NCBI GenBank assembly: GCA_004794655.1
Contig: SMMW01000123.1
Coordinates: 605,501 to 669,500 of the forward strand
Length of the DNA stretch: 64,000 nt
Source of the DNA: Marisa cornuarietis
Lineage: Eukaryota; Mollusca; Gastropoda; Architaenioglossa; Ampullariidae
Direction: 5' to 3'
Below the pieces are notes generated by a model, which did not search any database, was not told the DNA's origin, and worked only from the letters and a program-made list of their open reading frames with translations. Of this stretch, positions 50,060 through 62,400 are shown one piece after another. Positions within the stretch are counted from its first letter, which is position 1, and each line of letters starts with the position of its first letter. The position numbers were made by a program, and so were the translations under genes.

Positions 50060-51124
50060 CTAAGAATAGATGCTGGCCTTCACATCTCGACTCATGGTTG
50101 AGCACGAAAAGCCAATTAAACTGTAAACATCTTTTCTAAAGCGGGTTGATCTGTTGAAGTAGACATAAAAACTCACCGAGCTGTTGACATACGAGAGATG
50201 AAAAGTCGTGATTAATAAAGTCCAGAACAAATAATAGTAACGTCCCACAAAGGAGAAACCCTCTACCTGTAAAAATGAGGCCAAGTAGACTACTATCCAG
50301 GGTATGGTGGTGAGGATGTAAACACAGGAGACGACTACAAGCATCTTGGTCAGCGCCGTGTGCTGTCCTTGACCTCTGTCACTGCTGCGGCTGACCTGTC
50401 CTCGCCACGTCATGGCGGCTCTCAGCTTGACCACCGTCAGACAGGTAGATAGGCACGTGACTAGAAACGTTGTTAGCGGTAGTACATTCGTCATAACAAT
50501 ACCTTCTAGGATATTGAACAACACTTGATTCTTTGTGTACAAGGTAGACTCCACAAGAATATATTTCGATGAGCCGTTATTAACCCTATGAACCACAAAC
50601 CTTGCCGGTGTAGTGAAAAAACCAACCTGAGTAAAACAAACAATAAAAAACATAGTAACCGCCATATTGCGACTACTGATCAAAGAGGCCGCCTTTAAAG
50701 GAAAGACTACACACAGGCATCTCTCTACGGCTATCACCATGGTGATGCACCCGGAAGCACTTCGAAATCCGTGATTTACTCCGGAGATGAAAGCTAACAG
50801 GAGGTCGTAGACACCGCCATACTGGACTGGATCTACCTGCCCCAGGTAATAGCCGGCACTGAACACCACTGACACGAGGAGAAAACACAGGTCGACCAGT
50901 GACAGAGCAAAGAGACAGACGGTCATGCGGTCCCCAAGTCCCTGGCGCCAGAAGACCACACAGCTGATGATGTTGGACGGTACACCCACAACAACAACAA
51001 CAGGCTTGACGACGAAATGAAGCAAAGACAATGCCTTTTGGTAATCTTGCAAAGACAACATGTCCCGGGAATTGTCCCATGGTGTGGAGCTCGGAGTAGC
51101 TGATCCAGAGGTTGTGTTGTTCAT
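50060..51124 (-). CDS. Rhodopsin-class chemosensory-like GPCR 5
   Basis: An intronless 354-residue receptor. The N-terminus (MNNTTSGS...TPWDNSRDML) differs from its siblings, with two overlapping N-glycosylation sites. From DYQKALS onward it is nearly identical to GPCR 4, including TM6 TTIPWIVVY, TM7 VNSSVSFYVYF and helix 8 RSTRFRKDV. The TM3 start (NHGFRS) and TM5 entry (LFNILE) are instead like GPCR 3, giving a mosaic. Its 5' flank is unlike that of GPCR 3 and 4, while its 3' flank (TTTTCTAAGAATAGATGCTGG) matches GPCR 4. A chemosensory role is inferred. Confidence 0.87.
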   Translation of the reverse strand: MNNTTSGSATPSSTPWDNSRDMLSLQDYQKALSLLHFVVKPVVVVVGVPSNIISCVVFWRQGLGDRMTVCLFALSLVDLCFLLVSVVFSAGYYLGQVDPVQYGGVYDLLLAFISGVNHGFRSASGCITMVIAVERCLCVVFPLKAASLISSRNMAVTMFFIVCFTQVGFFTTPARFVVHRVNNGSSKYILVESTLYTKNQVLFNILEGIVMTNVLPLTTFLVTCLSTCLTVVKLRAAMTWRGQVSRSSDRGQGQHTALTKMLVVVSCVYILTTIPWIVVYLASFLQVEGFSFVGRYYYLFWTLLITTFHLSYVNSSVSFYVYFNRSTRFRKDVYSLIGFSCSTMSRDVKASIYS

Positions 51125-51976
51125 TGTTGGTTATATTTGTTCCGTAAAAATGTGATTATTTTGAAGCACTATGTTTTCTTTGCAGGATAGATTTTCTTTC
51201 TATGGGTGTGCATTATATTTCTCTGCACTTTACACACGATTATATAAGCACCGTCCAGTAAAAATTCTGAAAATGGAATGGGTGGGCTTTTGTGGGGTTA
51301 AAATGAGATCTTAGTCCAAAAAGTCAGACAGGGAACATTTCTTACTTTTCGATCCTGCACAGAAAAAATGTTTCATCTTTTGCCGGTTGAGTGCCCATGA
51401 ATATTCATCAACGATAATTTATATGTTGATTGATGTCATTAAAAAGATCTCATGCTTTGTTATTTACTTTACACAATCAATTCGAAGGTATAGGGATGAG
51501 TTTGCTGACTTCGTCTGTCTCTTTACACCTGTGAATCCTTTTTTGTGGACTCGGCACATCTGACACCTGAAGGATTTGTCCATCACCACCACTCCCACAA
51601 AATAAGGTGTTGTATGTGTTTCACAATTTGCAGCCATTTCTAATTTTTCAACTTATGTTCAAGCCACCTGGCTGACAGTCACTCCATTCTCCCCTTCCCC
51701 TGCTAACACATTTCCTAGACTGTGAGCACCAAATACATTATTGCATCCAATCACTGTGTTCTCACACATCCCCGGATACTTGCCCTCTGACCTGTAGGGA
51801 GAATCATTCGCATACAAACAATGATTTTAGTTTCTTCCTGCTTAAGTAGGAAATCTATGAATACATTGCAAATTAATGCAGGGAATATTTTTCTTAACTC
51901 TGATATTTTTAAATTGATGGTTGTAGAAAAATGCAATAATCCAACATTAGTCGGATTTCATGTATAAATAACGCCC

Positions 51977-51978
<2 letters not shown>
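51125..51978. other. 5' flank of GPCR 5 and spacer
   Basis: No gene was recognised. The flank differs from the flanks of GPCR 3 and 4, so regulation of this receptor may differ. Confidence 0.45.
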
Positions 51979-52054
<76 letters not shown>

Positions 52055-52059
52055 GAGAG
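51979..52059 (+). repeat. (GT)n-(GA)n microsatellite
   Basis: About 59 bp of GT repeat followed by about 22 bp of GA-rich repeat. Confidence 0.95.
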
Positions 52060-53058
52060 AATTTAAAATTTGTTCTTTCTGATTTTAATTATGAGCAGTA
52101 GTTTTTGGATTCATTGATTGAAGCCGTTTTTTTGAGTTAAGAATAATTTTACCTACAAAAGAAATTTTCATACACGTCAAAAAGCAGAGACAAAAGTTTT
52201 TTGTGCGCTGGAGCTTATTTGTTGAATCTTGTTATACATACTTAAATCACGTGACAAACGTGCAAGTCGATAAATATGTGATTAGATTTTTTGGCTTAAA
52301 TTATTTTGTTTTACAAGAGTGCAGGTTGTTGGCTGGTACAGGAAAGTGAGACAGGGATCTTTTGAATCGGGGTCTGTCTGAGGTTGGGAAAACTATTTCG
52401 TTACAGTTACAACATAGTCTGTGCTAGAATAGTCATACTGCCATCCCATGTGGTCAGCTGACCTGACAGACCTGTCAATGGCTGTTTTCAAACCAGGTTT
52501 GTGTGTTGAGAGTTCTTCTACACGGCTCCGCGCAGTATTTTTATAGTTTTTATTCGTTGTAGCAGACAAGACTAATGGAAAAAGTTAATACAGACAAATA
52601 TGCAAATCGGGAAGAATAAATTGTGTATCGTCGTCGACGACGAGGACAACTATGATGATGAGGAGGAGGAGAAAACTTTGTGGGTCATGACGTCAGTTCG
52701 CCGTATTCTGTTAACCGTTTGACTGTCTAGAGCAAGCAAAAGCACACACACAGCCATACATGTATGACACTTGTCGATGACTGTCACTAATTAAGTCTAA
52801 CGAGGGAGGTTCTCACGGTCCAGGGGACTGGTCTTCATGACACCCACCACCCAAAGTATCTGAGGTTCACTCGACCTCTCACCCCGGGAACATGTACCGG
52901 CGATACACAATAGGAAGGAAAGAAGAAAGAGAAGAAGGAAAAAGGGTAACTGGGCACTTGGGTACCCGGTATAATCGGTCTCCTTTACCCGATATACTGG
53001 GGGCCACGTGGCTTTGTTACATAGAACAGAGAGTCGATAGGAGAAAATATACCAGAGG

Positions 53059-53093
<35 letters not shown>

Positions 53094-53399
53094 ATATAAT
53101 TCGTAATCAACATGATTAATTCTACTACAATTAAAGTCCAATCCTTAACCTACAATCATACATTTACAATCTAACATTTTACAAAAATCCTCCCTCGTTC
53201 TCATCTTTCACCTCTCATGAACGCGCGTGAGTTCAGTCCCTACATCTGTGTTAGTGGAGTGTGTGGGTACCAGAGAGCGAGCCACCTCATCTTCTGCTTC
53301 ATCCTCATCCTTACCAGCCACAGTCCAGTCCATACCAATGGCAGGCTTAATTGACTAACTTCTTTCTTGTGGGAAACAATGAGTTCAATCCAAGAAGAG
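52060..53399. other. Spacer, no gene seen
   Basis: Contains an (AT)n tract at 53060-53090. A TTTTACCTACAAAAG motif near 52149 is shared with 33307 in unit A, hinting at a decayed third duplication unit upstream of GPCR 5. No coding feature was recognised. Confidence 0.45.
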
Positions 53400-53584
53400 A
53401 AGGTGAGAGTGAGGGTGAGGGTGTGGGTGTGGGTGAGGGTGAGGGTGTGGGTGAGGGTGAGGGTGTGGGTGAGGGTGAGGGTGTGGGTGTGGGTGAGGGT
53501 GAGGGTGAGGGTGTGGGTGAGGGTGAGGGTGAGGGTGAGGGTGTGGGTGAGGGTGTGGGTGTGGGTGTGGGTGAGGGTGAGGGT
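53400..53584 (+). repeat. G-rich GGGTGA/GGGTGT minisatellite
   Basis: About 30 hexamers of GGGTG(A/T) run without interruption, with A and T variants in irregular order. Every hexamer supplies a GGG run spaced by three bases, the pattern of an intramolecular G-quadruplex. The frames through it (poly VR/VW, EG and HP) are artefacts. Confidence 0.95.
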
Positions 53585-53682
53585 ACTTATCAGGGCAGCA
53601 TGGAAGTGGTTTATTAAAGCAAGTCAGCACTTCATGTGCTCCTCAACTCCCTCTACTGGATATGCAGATACTTCCGGTTTGT

Positions 53683-53730
<48 letters not shown>
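53683..53730 (+). repeat. (GT)n microsatellite
   Basis: About 46 bp of GT repeat about 100 bp from the G-rich array. Confidence 0.95.
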
Positions 53731-54382
53731 ATGAGATTATGGGTAGTAGAGTTGACCAGAAGATCTCTAGAAATATCTTCCCAATTAGGATAATAATTAA
53801 GATAATAAATTGTTTCGGAGTTCTTTACATTTATAATGTTTTTAATCAATTTTGTCATAATTTCCTGAAAAGTACACAATTTCCAAAGACTGATTACAGA
53901 TTTGTTGATTACTGTAGCTGCTTATTGTGTGGCTTATGCCAATTTCTGTAAGAATGGATATAAACAAGATACATTAACATCAACAACTCATTTCAACACA
54001 CAAGTGGTATGAAAGTTCCTCTGGGTATATGAAGATTTATTTGCAATATAAAATAAACAGTTACAAATATAAAGGTATTAACCTTCAAATGTAAAACATT
54101 TTTATTTTCAGAATGTAGCAGTTTAATATATTTTATATGTAAAAAAGTCTTGAAGTCGTGGATGTCTAGATTCACGAGGACAAACATTGCTTGAAAGGAC
54201 AAGAAAGAAATGTCTCTAGGGCTATGTAGCTACATCCTGTTTCCAAGGATATAAATAAAACATTTTTATTTCTTCCCCTGTGGTAACCTTCTTCTTGTTC
54301 CCGTTATTTAGGGAAAAAGTGTAGGGGGATCGAGATGCCTGTGTACAGACACCCGTTACAAGTTTTAAAACAAATTTTTACT

Positions 54383-54388
54383 TTTATT
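54383..54388 (-). terminator. Candidate poly(A) signal of the GCNT-like gene
   Basis: AATAAA on the minus strand lies about 65 bases after the stop codon at 54454. A second AATAAA occurs at 54265-54270. Position and strand suit the glycosyltransferase transcript, but cleavage sites are unproven. Confidence 0.45.
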
Positions 54389-54453
54389 TCTATTAAATTA
54401 GTATATTCGTCGAAAATTGGTATGTAAAGTCCAGTTTTCATAATCTCTCTCTG

Positions 54454-56314
54454 TCACTCACTCTCCCAGATTTTCACGGGCCCGTCATAACGGTTCTGTA
54501 CAATCTTCGCCATCTTGTATCGCGTGAGGTTCTGTTGCGGCGCCTGCCCCACGTTCTCCATGTGCACCTTGTGCCAGTACCATTCTTCTATACAGTCGTA
54601 GGCCAGCGGCATGTCGTTGTAGGAAAACTTGTTGGCGAACAGGTGAGGGGAGACAACTATGCGAGAGATGTCACCCACCCCGAACTGACAGATACCCCGC
54701 ACTCTCCTGCCGTCGCACACCCCGGTGGTGTTCTTAACCTCGTACAACCAGACCTTCAAACGTTGAAAATGTTCTCGTGACTTGTCGTTAACCGTACCTT
54801 TGATACACAAAACAACAAAACAAAATAAATACCGAGACATTTTCATACTCAAAAATCTCAACTGTCAACAACAAATCCTTACCTGCGTGAAGCTGATATT
54901 TGAGGGTAAGTTTAGTAGGTGGATAAGCTTTTCTCTCTCTCTCCCTCTGTGTGTGTGTGTGTGTGTGGAAATGTCAAGACAAAAGCATGTTCATCACTTT
55001 GCGTGGTCATACACGTTTGTACTAATCCATAACTTGTCTGTGAGAGGGGGAGTTGAGAACATGAAGTTATCAACGTGTACAAATATAAAATATATTGTGC
55101 TGCATAGAGTTGAAATGTATCTCAGTATCTCACTAATTTCACACAGGAAGACATCTACAGCAAACTTCATCACTAACCCGTGTATGATCCCGGGACACCC
55201 AGTTGCAGGTTGTAGTTCAGGGTACTGAAGAACGTTTCGTCGGGAATAAAGGTCAGGCCGACCCACTTGTAAAAGTCACGTGCTACGGGACTGTTGATGA
55301 CGTAGTCCACATACCCTCGTGATGCAAGAATGTGTACTGAGCCCAGGCATACCGATAAACGATGGGGTGCCGGGAGAAACTTCTTCCAACGGCCGCTGAC
55401 CATTCTGAAAAACGCGAGGTCCAGGAGATCAAGAAGACTTGTTATTAACAATAAACATTGTTTGATTACCTCTTTGTAATTCGCCTTCTAACATGAATAC
55501 CTTTCACCAGTGATGTCATTCGCGCCATTGTAGGTTTGAAGAATGCGAACGATTTCATTGTTGGTCTTCAGAGGAAACTCTTGACCAGTTAAGTTGATGA
55601 AATATCGCCATCTCACAGGATGTCGCCACAGCAGTCGCATGTACTCTACATCCTAGACAACAAGAGTCACTCGTGGGTATATGAACTTTTTATACCCAAT
55701 CCATGAACACAAACGGTTTTCAAATTCTCAGGGTTTCTAGCTCTAGTCACCTGTGCGACACAACAATTTTCGAGAAGGCAGTCTGAGTGTGTGACTTTTC
55801 CTTTGACTAAATGTGGAACAATTTGTTGCTTGTCCCATTGAGGACCTTCATCAAGTCGACAAACATGGACAAAAGTTTCAACGAGTTTTGATAAAAATTG
55901 ACAATGCCAATCCCAAACCCGGGCTTAACTTTGTCAAACGTTGATCTCTACTGTACTTACCAGGTTAAGATCGACCCTTAACCACTTAGTGCTAAGTATA
56001 ATGACATGACTTGACTGCCACCCGTTAATCCTTATGTCATAAAGCGAAATGGCTGTTCTGTCAGCTGCAAATACAGACAAATTAGGCTGCTGAACATTTC
56101 TTACTGCCTGTAAAACGGAGTATGTGCCCCACTTTACAGTTAGAGGGCGCTCGACGATGTTGACGTTGGGAAGACAACCGGCGATGAAGCGCAGACTGGA
56201 GTGGAAGTCGTCGCTGGACTTGTTGTCGGGGTGGATACAGTAGACGTTGTGTGGGCGGTACACTGCCCGTAACAGCCGCTCCACCTGACATAGGCAGTAG
56301 GTACAACCTTTAAC

Positions 56315-56412
<98 letters not shown>

Positions 56413-56916
56413 TAGTACCTGCTCGAGATTGACGTACACTACCAAACTATATGCAAGAGGGAAAGACAATTCGTCTTCGTCAACCGAGGCTAAGAGAAAG
56501 CCCTCGTTGACGAGATAACTGGTGCAGTTGGCGGTCTTCTGTGAGTAATGGCGGACGCCTCTGCCAGGTTGGCGCCCGTGGGTCTGTTGGTATTTTCGAG
56601 CAGCACTCAGCTCCTGCTCGTCGTTTTCCCAAATCTTTGTGCAGTTGACAGCGTCGACCTTCGGGAAAATGGACTTGTGCTTTCTTTGCAATAAAAGTTT
56701 CATCCATTCTTTTTGCTTGTGTAGAGCGCTCGCAAACTCTCGTAGGTCAGACAGGTAACGATCCTGTTGACTGTCTGTCACGTGATTATTTGTCAAGTTT
56801 CTTTGTGAGCACGTGACGAGGTCAAACAGTGAATTCTTAATGACAATCAAGCTCTGCAGCACAACAGTAGAGAGACACAAGATAACAAAGGTAAGCACTA
56901 TCTTCTTCCGGAACAT
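54454..56916 (-). CDS. Beta-1,6-N-acetylglucosaminyltransferase (GCNT family)
   Basis: Five coding exons on the minus strand, phases consistent: 56916-56419, 56284-56105, 55652-55501, 55404-55178 and 54797-54454, giving 466 residues. It is a type II Golgi protein: short basic N-terminus, one membrane anchor (about residues 5-27), then a lumenal domain. Family motifs in order are SFPLAYSLVVYV, LLRAVYRPHNVYCIHPD, SVLQA joined to DVEYMRLLW, FINLTGQEFPLKTNNEIVR, a VGLTFIPDETFF acidic motif and RGICQFGVGDI...HLFANKF near the C-terminus. Known relatives add GlcNAc in beta-1,6 linkage to make core 2 or I-type branches on O-glycans and polylactosamine; the exact acceptor cannot be told. Length is close to vertebrate GCNTs. 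Exon 2 has an alternative downstream donor at 55960 that would keep the frame but insert 48 residues inside the conserved core, so the 56104 donor is preferred. Confidence 0.9.
56316..56412 (+). repeat. (GAT)n microsatellite in GCNT intron 1
   Basis: About 32 GAT units fill most of the 134-bp intron 56285-56418. A frame reading through it would encode a long poly-His run, but the donor (CAG/GTACTAC) and acceptor (TATGTCAG/GTGG) flanking it are clear and phase 0. Confidence 0.92.
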
Positions 56917-56923
56917 TTCACAC

Positions 56924-58132
56924 CTGCACAGAGAAAGGTGATCAGATGTAAGTTAATATTTACCTTCATCACCGGTTTTATAAAACATGCTGTCAGTAGG
57001 TATGGGCTAATTTTAAGTGCAGTCGAAAGTGATGTATAGCTTTTGTCCCCTTTTCTGTATTTTTTATCTCCATCTTCATGCTCAAAACACTTCAGTTGTT
57101 TAATTTAAAAAAAGGACTGTCACGAGATTTTGTGTTTTTATCAATAAACATTTTTACGCTAATGTATTTTTGTAAACTCATTATGAACTATTCTAATAAC
57201 ATAAAGGATAAAAGCATTAAAAGGCATTTTTGTAAAATACAGATGCATAAAGCCAAGATAAATTTGAGGAAATATTGTCTGTGCTCTCCTCCAAACAGTG
57301 TTTACATGATCTTACCTGTCTAAATAAACTTTCTCATGCCGCTCACGAAATTAATTTCAGGGAAGTAACTGTTCTGACCTACATACAAGTTTTATTTCCC
57401 TGTTTAATATTTGTAATACATGAACGTTTGTAAGGTTTTCATTCTATTGTAAGGAGTGAACATATTTGAATGCTTTAAATAGTCATTTCTTGTTGAGTTA
57501 ATATTTTCTCAAACTGTAGCTTTGCCGAAAAGAGAGATCTTTCAAACACTTAAAAAAAGAAGAAAGAAAGAGAAAGAAGCGAACTACGTCTTAAAAGATC
57601 TGAGATTTAGTAACATGGTGCTTACAAGAAGACTCAGGTGCAGTGAGAATACTTCTCTCCTAATGCCAATCATCGGCAAAGTGCCAAGGGGTGGAAGTCA
57701 CGTGGTAACTGTGACTTAAGTGGACAACGTATGAAGCGCTACAACATACAACATGTAACACATTATGTAACAGTCACGTGTCTCCTCGTGTCACCATCGT
57801 ACGAAGTTTTTGATTGTTCAAAGTTTACACAAACAGCAAATGATGGTCTGCTTCGTGCAGCCAGCAACACGGTGCAAGCCAAAGATAACTCCCAGTGCTA
57901 ACCCTAACCAAAAATTGTAACGCGTAGAGTAGATGATAATAATAATAATAATAATAATGAAGATTTATATGATTTATATGATCTTACCTGTCAAAATAAA
58001 CTTTCTCTTTTTAGAAAACTAACTAGAGAAACTCGAAAGTCTTCAGCAACAAACACGAGACAAAACACAGAAGTGAAAATAAACATGAAGGAGAAACATA
58101 AACATGTTTATAATATAAAAACAGCAACTCAC
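56924..58132 (-). other. Probable first intron of the GCNT-like gene
   Basis: The acceptor CTCTGTGCAG ends at 56924, seven bases before the ATG (56916). The best upstream donor is GTGAGT at 58132. The interval contains an (AAT)n tract at 57933-57958 and no coding exon. Short plus-strand frames at 57078-57323 and 57522-57719 have no support. Confidence 0.5.
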
Positions 58133-58295
58133 AAGCAACGAACCAGCGACTTCTGTTCTCTCGCCACCTGTACCAGCAGTAGGTCAGAGTCATTGACATC
58201 ACCGGGGAATGACGTCAGCCGGGATTGACGAAAGCGAGCAGAATGACGTCAGCCGGGATTGACGTAAGCGAGCAGACGTAGAAAGATGGCGGCGA
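58133..58295 (-). promoter_or_regulatory. CRE/YY1 promoter and putative non-coding exon
   Basis: Two full palindromic CREs (TGACGTCA at 58210-58217 and 58244-58251) sit in a direct 34-bp repeat (58208-58275). A perfect YY1-type element AAAGATGGCGGC follows at 58282-58293. The minus-strand sequence to 58133 ends in a good donor (CTT/GTGAGTTG) that could splice to the acceptor at 56924 just before the GCNT start codon. I infer a first, untranslated exon and promoter for that gene. The YY1 site faces the plus strand, so transcription in that direction, or both, is also possible. Confidence 0.55.
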
Positions 58296-58349
58296 GATAA
58301 CACAAACCACTTTATTTATCCAGCAGGGCTATTCCAGTTAGTGCTCGTA

Positions 58350-59391
58350 CTAGCGGTAATACATACATATACACGATAAACAAGAGATAATACATACATA
58401 TACACGATAAACAAGAGATAATACATACATATACACGATAAACAAGAGATAATACATACATATACACGATAAACAAGAGATAATACATACATATACATGA
58501 TAAACAAGAGATAATACATACATATACATGATAAACAAGAGATAATACATACATATTCATGATAAACAAGAGATAATACATACATATACACGATAAACAA
58601 GAGATAATACATACATATACACGATAAACAAGAGATAATACTTACATATACACGATAAACAAGAGATAATACATACGTACACACGATAAACAAGAGATAA
58701 TACATACATATACACGATAAACAAGAGATAATACATACATATACATGATAAACAAGAGATAATACATACATATACATGATAAACAAGAGATAATACTACA
58801 TACACACGATAAACAAGAGATAATACATACATATATACGATAAACAAGAGATAATACATACATATACATAAACAAGAAATAATACATACATATACATGAT
58901 AAACAAGAGATAATACATACATATACATGATAAACAAGAGATAATACTACATACACACGATAAACAAGAGATAATACATACATATACACGATAAACAAGA
59001 GATAATACATACATATACATGATAAACAAGAGATAATACATACATATACATGATAAACAAGAGATAATACATACATATACATGATAAACAAGAGATAATA
59101 CATACATATACATGATAAACAAGAGATAATACATACATATACATGATAAACAAGAGATAATACATACATATACACGATAAACAAGAGATAATACATACAT
59201 ATACATGATAAACAAGAGATAATACATACATATACATGATAAACAAGAGATAATACTACATACACACGATAAACAAGAGATAATGCATACATATACACGA
59301 TAAACAAGAGATAATACATACATATACATGATAAACAAGAGATAATACATACATACACACGATAAACAAGAGATAATGCATACATATACAT
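58350..59391. repeat. 31-bp minisatellite array
   Basis: About 33 units of a 31-bp repeat (ACATACATATACACGATAAA followed by CAAGAGATAAT), with C/T variation at the CGATAAA position and a few shortened units. The unit lacks stops on the minus strand and 31 is not a multiple of three. All three minus frames therefore stay open with a 31-residue hydrophobic period; these frames are not genes. The array starts about 55 bp beyond the CRE/YY1 promoter region. Confidence 0.95.
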
Positions 59392-59404
59392 GTTGAAACT
59401 ATTT

Positions 59405-59456
59405 CTCTCTCACGCACGCACGCACGCACGCACGCACGCGCGCACACACACACACA
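59405..59456 (+). repeat. (CGCA)n-(CA)n microsatellite
   Basis: About seven CGCA units grading into CA repeats. Confidence 0.9.
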
Positions 59457-62400
59457 TTCTCAGAAACAGTAAATACAGGCATAATACCGTCTATGGGGAA
59501 GACATACACCGAACTCTAGCGACGAAAAATCCATACTCCGTAATAAACACAGACAAGGTTTGAAATATAAAGAACATCAACATACAATAACAACCAAAGT
59601 ATCGCTCCAAAGACTGCTCAGGGAGGGGTACAATACAGTTATTCCTAACTACAACTACTTATGCCAGAGTAAGTGTCCCTCAAATCACACAAAGCTCCTC
59701 AGCAAAAAATTGGAAAAATCAATCTTAATAACTGTCCAGCACTAAATTAATGTCCATACAAACAATCTTAGTTCTCAGCCTTAAGATATCTCGGCAGGTC
59801 TCGGCATGAATATTCAGTGAAGCAGTTTGTTATATTGTTTACCCGAAGTATATAACGGGTATGACACGGACCTCTGTCACAAGGACGAGGTGGTGTGGAA
59901 GGTGCAGGTGGCGCACAGATGCTTGCCCTGTCGCTGTCGTTGTCTCTGCTGGGGATGGTAACAGCGGGTGGACGAGTTGTAAAGGTCACCACGCGGGGAA
60001 GCAGGTCCCACCAAGCTGGTGGCGGGTGGTGAGCGGATCACCGATGGTGAAGTCTACAGACGTAGACTGTAACTCGATGCTGGAATGACTCACACGAAGA
60101 ACACGAGGTTGCCGTGTGGTTTGGTGTCGTTCTGCGCTCTAAGTCACCGACGATTGCCCCACCCGACTGAAGCCTTCAGCGGCTTAGTTGCTGAAGCAGG
60201 CTTCACACGAGGACACTTTTCATCAGGGGTGGACACAATTACCTGTCTCAAGCAACTCAGGTGGATGGGGTCGTGCAAAACCCACCTACACTCCTGCCCT
60301 GGGTAGAAACCTGAAACTCGTACGCCTCTTGTTAATATACTGTTCTGAAGTTTCCTCGACTCGCATGACGCCATTTTCTAAAAATTACATTTAACAAAAA
60401 TTACATTTATTTACAATATTACTGCTCACTGCTTACAAGGACAGAATAAGCGTGTACGACCCTGTATTAAATCCTCAATTAATTCAAACCCCAAATCGAC
60501 ATATCATTCAATCACACACTTCTTTCGTAAAAAAAATGTTCCATTCTTCCTAGAGAGAGAAAAATAAGCGAATCATAAACAAAACTAAGCATTTCATGGA
60601 TATGACGAGGTTTTGAGAGACTTTGAGTCTTTTTGTGCCAGATTCCAAGGCCTGGGCAGTACCGTCTGATTGGTTCGACCTTTAACCTTTCTGTACTCTC
60701 CAGTAAATAACGTCCCTACATTCCCACCTTTGATGAACTCAGCTAACAACGGTTTGTGCACCCTTAGCTAGAATAGTCCTTCCTTTCTTAATCTGGAACA
60801 TAGCGGGTCTCTTTTTGAGGTTGGCACGTGCCGCTAAGCTGAAAAGATTTCCAGTTATCTCTACAATGTGTATTTCTTGGAGACACAGACCGTCCAGCTA
60901 AGCAAACCTAAATAAACCTTTCGTGCCTACGCGATTTCTCGATCCGTTTGTATTCTAGATAGTGTGTCTGATACCCTGTTTTGAACACCCACTATTACTT
61001 TTACCTAAAACTGATACTGGTGCAAGGCTATTGCTCAACTCGTGAGTCTTGACTTTTACACGGGGTTGATTTTAAAGAATAAAGGTTTGTGGTTTTGTTT
61101 GCGCGTTAAAGGCAAAGTTATTGGGATAATATGAATATAGAGCAATCTGTCAGTAGATACCCTCGCTCCATTTAACTGTATATAGTTTACGGGGCTAGGA
61201 GGAGTTCTTCGTGCTCTTCTTGTAACATCCTTCCTACAACGCCGCAGCTGCATCCATCTGCAAAACAAATGCTTTCTTAAAGTCTGATTGGCGTACGATG
61301 AGCTGAAAAAAGAGGGTGACTCGTACTTTTTTCCAGCACAACTTGGCACTGGTTGTCCCAGACGATGAATCATAGTTAATCCGCTTTCGTCAAGTTGCAG
61401 ATGGGCGCTGTGGCAGTAGCAAAGTGAGGTCGGTCCTTTCCACAATGGCTACTCTACCCGAGAAGAGAACGGACTTTTTTCCTGCTCATGGGTGTAGTTG
61501 GTTGTAGCGAGGTGAAGGATTTTTCTACAGTGTTTTCTTCCAGTTTGATCTTGCCATTCCTGATTGTATTGCCTTGGTATATGGTATTCTGTCACCACTT
61601 TGGATGCTGGGAATTTAAGGGGTGATCCTGGAGGGGATGCAGGATGCTGTTTACGTGTTCAGAATCAGTGTCGCATGTTTGACTGGTTGTTAACAGATGG
61701 TAAAATGCTGAATCCTTCTAGGTGGAGATAATGATAATGCACGTCAGAAGATGTAACGATACTAAATGGTAGACACACCCATTGATAGAATTCCCTAGTG
61801 TAAGGCTATTTTCCAGTGGTATAGCCCACTGGTATAGTGTTATAGTACAGTGGTATAGTGGCACAGTCTGCTGAGTGTTTGAAATGCAGTCAGTCAACAT
61901 CCTTTTGTTGAATCAATTTGTCTAACTTTCAGAAAGCAGTTTCAGGGTGTGAAATGAGTTTCACATCACAAATGGTAATTTATTTTGCCTGTAGTATACA
62001 TAAAAACGAATGCTGCCATCTTTTTTCATTATCAAGAGCACCGAGGTGAGAAAGACGTGTTAGATGGCTCGGTGATACCTTTTCTTCAGCTTTTTCTGTT
62101 GAATTGTTTCAGCTTTTTTGTACAAACACGATAGGTTGACTCGGGAAAAAGGGGAGGTGGGTGACAATTACAGGCTGAGCTCTGCCCACTCTCGTTAACA
62201 TATAACTACAGGAGAAACATTACAGACAATGTTCACACCAGTCAGTGAAATAACGACACGTGACTCACGAATCCCACTCCTGCTCTTCTCTTAGCAAAAG
62301 ATTTAACGACTTGCGGAGCAAAGTACAACAAGAAAATGCTTTAATGTTAGTTTATTAGTACACATTGGTAATGCAAGACATATACATACAAAATTTTGAA

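Noticed and set aside
56140..56418. Poly-histidine extension of the glycosyltransferase first exon
   Set aside because: The His run is the GAT microsatellite inside an intron with clear donor and acceptor sites; skipping it restores the conserved VNLEQ-VERLLRAVYRP junction.
58312..59453. Overlapping hydrophobic repeat proteins on the minus strand
   Set aside because: They are artefacts of the stop-free 31-bp minisatellite; no start context, signal peptide or non-repeat domain supports a gene.
59768..59992. Cysteine-containing last exon of a secreted protein
   Set aside because: The frame (ending DLPRYLKAEN) has several cysteines and a possible acceptor upstream, but I could not link it to a phase-consistent upstream exon or to a known family.
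61056..61445. 129-codon minus-strand frame as a gene
   Set aside because: No domain, signal, splice-consistent extension or recognisable similarity; its composition is ordinary for chance frames in this window.
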